The translations under genes were made by a program, and so were the position numbers. A DNA stretch of 64,000 bases from Candidatus Poribacteria bacterium. GTDB lineage: Bacteria > Poribacteria > WGA-4E > WGA-3G. The DNA lies in contig JAJECN010000055.1 in assembly GCA_022821965.1 (NCBI GenBank), forward strand, positions 1-64,000. The letters are read 5' to 3'. Position 1 is the first letter of the stretch. The number at the start of each line of letters is the position of its first letter. The notes beneath the pieces are model-generated. The model saw only the letters and a list, made by a program, of their open reading frames with translations. It did no database searches and had not been told where the DNA came from. Positions 62,764 to 64,000 of the stretch are shown piece by piece.

Positions 62764-63071
62764 TTCGCTATTTATACTAAACTTTGGACAATTTTAATCA
62801 ATACACATTTCGCCCCGCTGGGGCTTGGACCTTGGGGGGTATGGCGTTTCTATACACATTTCGCCCCTACGGGGCTGCGTATGGCTGCATCTACGTTTAT
62901 TTTTCTCTGAGTTGCGTTTGTGATTGTAATGCGCAGAAAATACGCAAAATGCGGTGGAAACAGGACCTGATCTGGATAGAAACTGTCCAAACTATAGTAT
63001 TTATAGTAAAATCGAGAAATAAGTGAACACCCTCAATTAACTTAAATTCGGTCGTACAGCGAGGTTCCGCT
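62764..63071 (+). other. 308-bp gene-free region with tandem hairpin repeats
   Basis: The only feature seen is the pair of repeats at 62801-62876; the rest is AT-rich, with TATAGTATTTATAG near 62994 and a GAGG ribosome site close to 63062. Confidence 0.5.
62801..62876. repeat. two tandem 25-bp REP-like units
   Basis: Units at 62801-62825 and 62852-62876 both begin ATACACATTTCGCCCC and end GGGGCT, each a small GCCCC/GGGGC hairpin. Repeats of this kind are known from several environmental bacterial genomes. Confidence 0.65.
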
Positions 63072-63725
63072 ATGTATAACACCAACGGATCTTCCGAATT
63101 AACGAAGCTGATATTCAAGAATTCGGCAAACGAGGAGAAACTCAAACAACTTCTGATTTCTAACTATTCGGAAGCCGATCTGACTGCTTATCTTCGTAGC
63201 AAAGATCCGTTGCTTGGGCGCGCTGCGGGATTTGCCCTTCGGTTAATTGGAAGTTCAGAAGTGATCCCCGCATTGATAGATGCACTCAGAGATGATGACC
63301 GTGGGACGCGCTTCAATGCTGAATACGCGTTGTGGGAAATCTGGTCGCACTCTGGTGATGAAAGTGTTGATGCGATGCTTGAGGATGGAAAAAACTTACT
63401 CAAAAATGAGGCGTATCAGCAAGCCGTTGAATGCTTTACCACCGTAATTGAGACAAACCCAGATTTTGCCGAAGGCTATAATCAACGCGCAATCGCTTAT
63501 TTCATGCTTGAGGAATGGAGTCAATCAATCCGTGATTGCAAACGGACTGTCGCCCTTAACCCGAATCACTTCGGTGCATTCGCGGGAATGGGGCATGTTT
63601 ATGTCAGACTCGGTAAGATTGACGAGGCACTTGAGGCATACAAGCAAGCGTTGGTTATTAACCCAAACCTTATCTCTATTGCTGAGGCGGTTTTGCGGCT
63701 CCGCGGTCAGCTACAAGACAAGTGA
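63072..63725 (+). CDS. HEAT-repeat / TPR scaffold protein
   Basis: 217 residues, ATG 63072 with GAGG upstream. The N-terminal half has HEAT-like repeats (LLGRAAGFALRLIGSSEVIP then ALIDALRDDDRGTRFNAEYA), the C-terminal half three TPR units (YQQAVECFTTVIETNPDFAE, AIAYFMLEEWSQSIRDCKRT, GHVYVRLGKIDEALEAYKQA). No signal peptide. It probably mediates protein contacts. The next gene starts nine bases after its stop. Confidence 0.88.
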   Translation: MYNTNGSSELTKLIFKNSANEEKLKQLLISNYSEADLTAYLRSKDPLLGRAAGFALRLIGSSEVIPALIDALRDDDRGTRFNAEYALWEIWSHSGDESVDAMLEDGKNLLKNEAYQQAVECFTTVIETNPDFAEGYNQRAIAYFMLEEWSQSIRDCKRTVALNPNHFGAFAGMGHVYVRLGKIDEALEAYKQALVINPNLISIAEAVLRLRGQLQDK

Positions 63726-63734
63726 CGTTGGTTT

Positions 63735-64000
63735 ATGATGGATACGGCTATGAGCGATCGAAACGACTTTCTAAAGACACTTGCGATTTGGCTTATCCTC
63801 CCAAGTTTTTTGCTTTTACCGGTCTATCAATTATTGACGCGGGTGAACCTCGGTTTGCCGATAGAGTGTCTTTTCATGGCGCAGGTGTTCGTTGTGCTTT
63901 TCGTATCACCCTATTTGGCTGCCCGCGCGATTCGTTCTGACCTTCTCAACACAGGGGCGACTTCTTCTACATCGTTGTTCGCTCTCAGTTCTATCCCCTC
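63735..64000 (+). CDS. membrane protein, start only (cut by the window edge)
   Basis: A frame open to the window end begins MMDTAMSDRNDFLKTLAIWL, with a first span (LILPSFLLLPVYQLL) and a second (CLFMAQVFVVLFVSPYLAAR). The segment YLAARAIRSDLLN is reminiscent of ABC-2-type permeases (..ArsIasEr..G), but that is a guess from one loop. Three ATGs (63735, 63738, 63750) are possible, and I used the first. It probably forms an operon with the HEAT/TPR gene, nine bases upstream. Confidence 0.6.
   Translation, partial: MMDTAMSDRNDFLKTLAIWLILPSFLLLPVYQLLTRVNLGLPIECLFMAQVFVVLFVSPYLAARAIRSDLLNTGATSSTSLFALSSIP

Noticed and set aside
1-64000. CRISPR arrays, rRNA genes, prophage modules or transposase genes
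   Set aside because: None found: no regularly spaced direct repeats and no integrase, Cas, capsid or transposase reading frames.

Overview
The window looks like a chromosomal segment of a Candidatus Poribacteria-type bacterium or a close relative in the Planctomycetes/marine-bacterium sphere. This is inferred from gene content; there is no rRNA to settle it. The clues are many secreted beta-propeller proteins (TolB/PD40, WD40, PQQ-like, kelch, Ycf48/BNR, VCBS-ASPIC, two-component-propeller), together with a sulfatase, an FGE-like protein, PhyH, UxuA, Gfo/Idh, DUF1080 and a phosphonoacetate-hydrolase-like enzyme. The cell has a Gram-negative-type envelope (signal peptides, a lipobox). It makes diaminopimelate by the DapL route and decodes UGA as selenocysteine (selB plus tRNA-Sec).

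Layout. 1-4160: four tandem TolB-like secreted propellers on the minus strand, the leftmost with a nonsense mutation. 4161-5540: a strong promoter, a structured leader, a small secreted protein, a terminator and a MITE-like repeat. 5575-9252: a TPR / FGE-like / VCBS-ASPIC operon. 9480-14498: sialidase-like protein, PQQ-propeller, mannonate-dehydratase-like enzyme and sulfatase. 14635-16231: two paralogous, internally duplicated membrane proteins. 16285-18398: a broken kelch gene and a potD 3' fragment beside an intact potD. 18699-20975: rhodanese, an unknown protein and a Gfo/Idh oxidoreductase. 20962-25907: AAA ATPase, PspA and a WD40 protein. 26278-31677: membrane metalloprotease-TPR protein, GNAT acetyltransferase with a leaderless promoter, and a sugar kinase-nucleotidyltransferase fusion. 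31836-35783: two-component-propeller/SpoIIE phosphatase. 35825-41739: dapL, PhyH, a Ycf48-like lipoprotein and two dapB genes. 41952-45632: XoxF/XoxJ/XoxG-like quinoprotein dehydrogenase operon. 45832-52435: lepA-lepB-lepB-selB-selC-lipA. 52645-58719: accessory zone with an Rpn-like nuclease, an AT-rich DUF4238 gene between two copies of an hsdS 3' end, and a BcgI-like restriction-modification pair. 58796-64000: DUF1080 protein, phosphodiesterase, a fold-back repeat, a membrane PQQ-propeller, a HEAT/TPR protein and the start of a membrane protein.

Functional links. The dehydrogenase operon forms an electron-transfer module: periplasmic PQQ alcohol dehydrogenase, substrate-binding-like partner and dihaem cytochrome c. 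The lep-sel operon joins protein export, translation factors and selenocysteine insertion. PspA with an adjacent AAA ATPase suggests an ESCRT-like membrane-remodelling or envelope-stress pair. Several secreted propeller proteins and one other secreted protein share a C-terminal Trp-(Gly/Ala)-x-(Leu/Val)-Lys tail that may be a sorting or anchoring signal.

No transposase gene, prophage, CRISPR array or rRNA was seen. Mobile-DNA traces are short non-coding elements: several inverted-repeat MITE-like units, REP-type hairpins and heptamer repeats in the gaps between genes.
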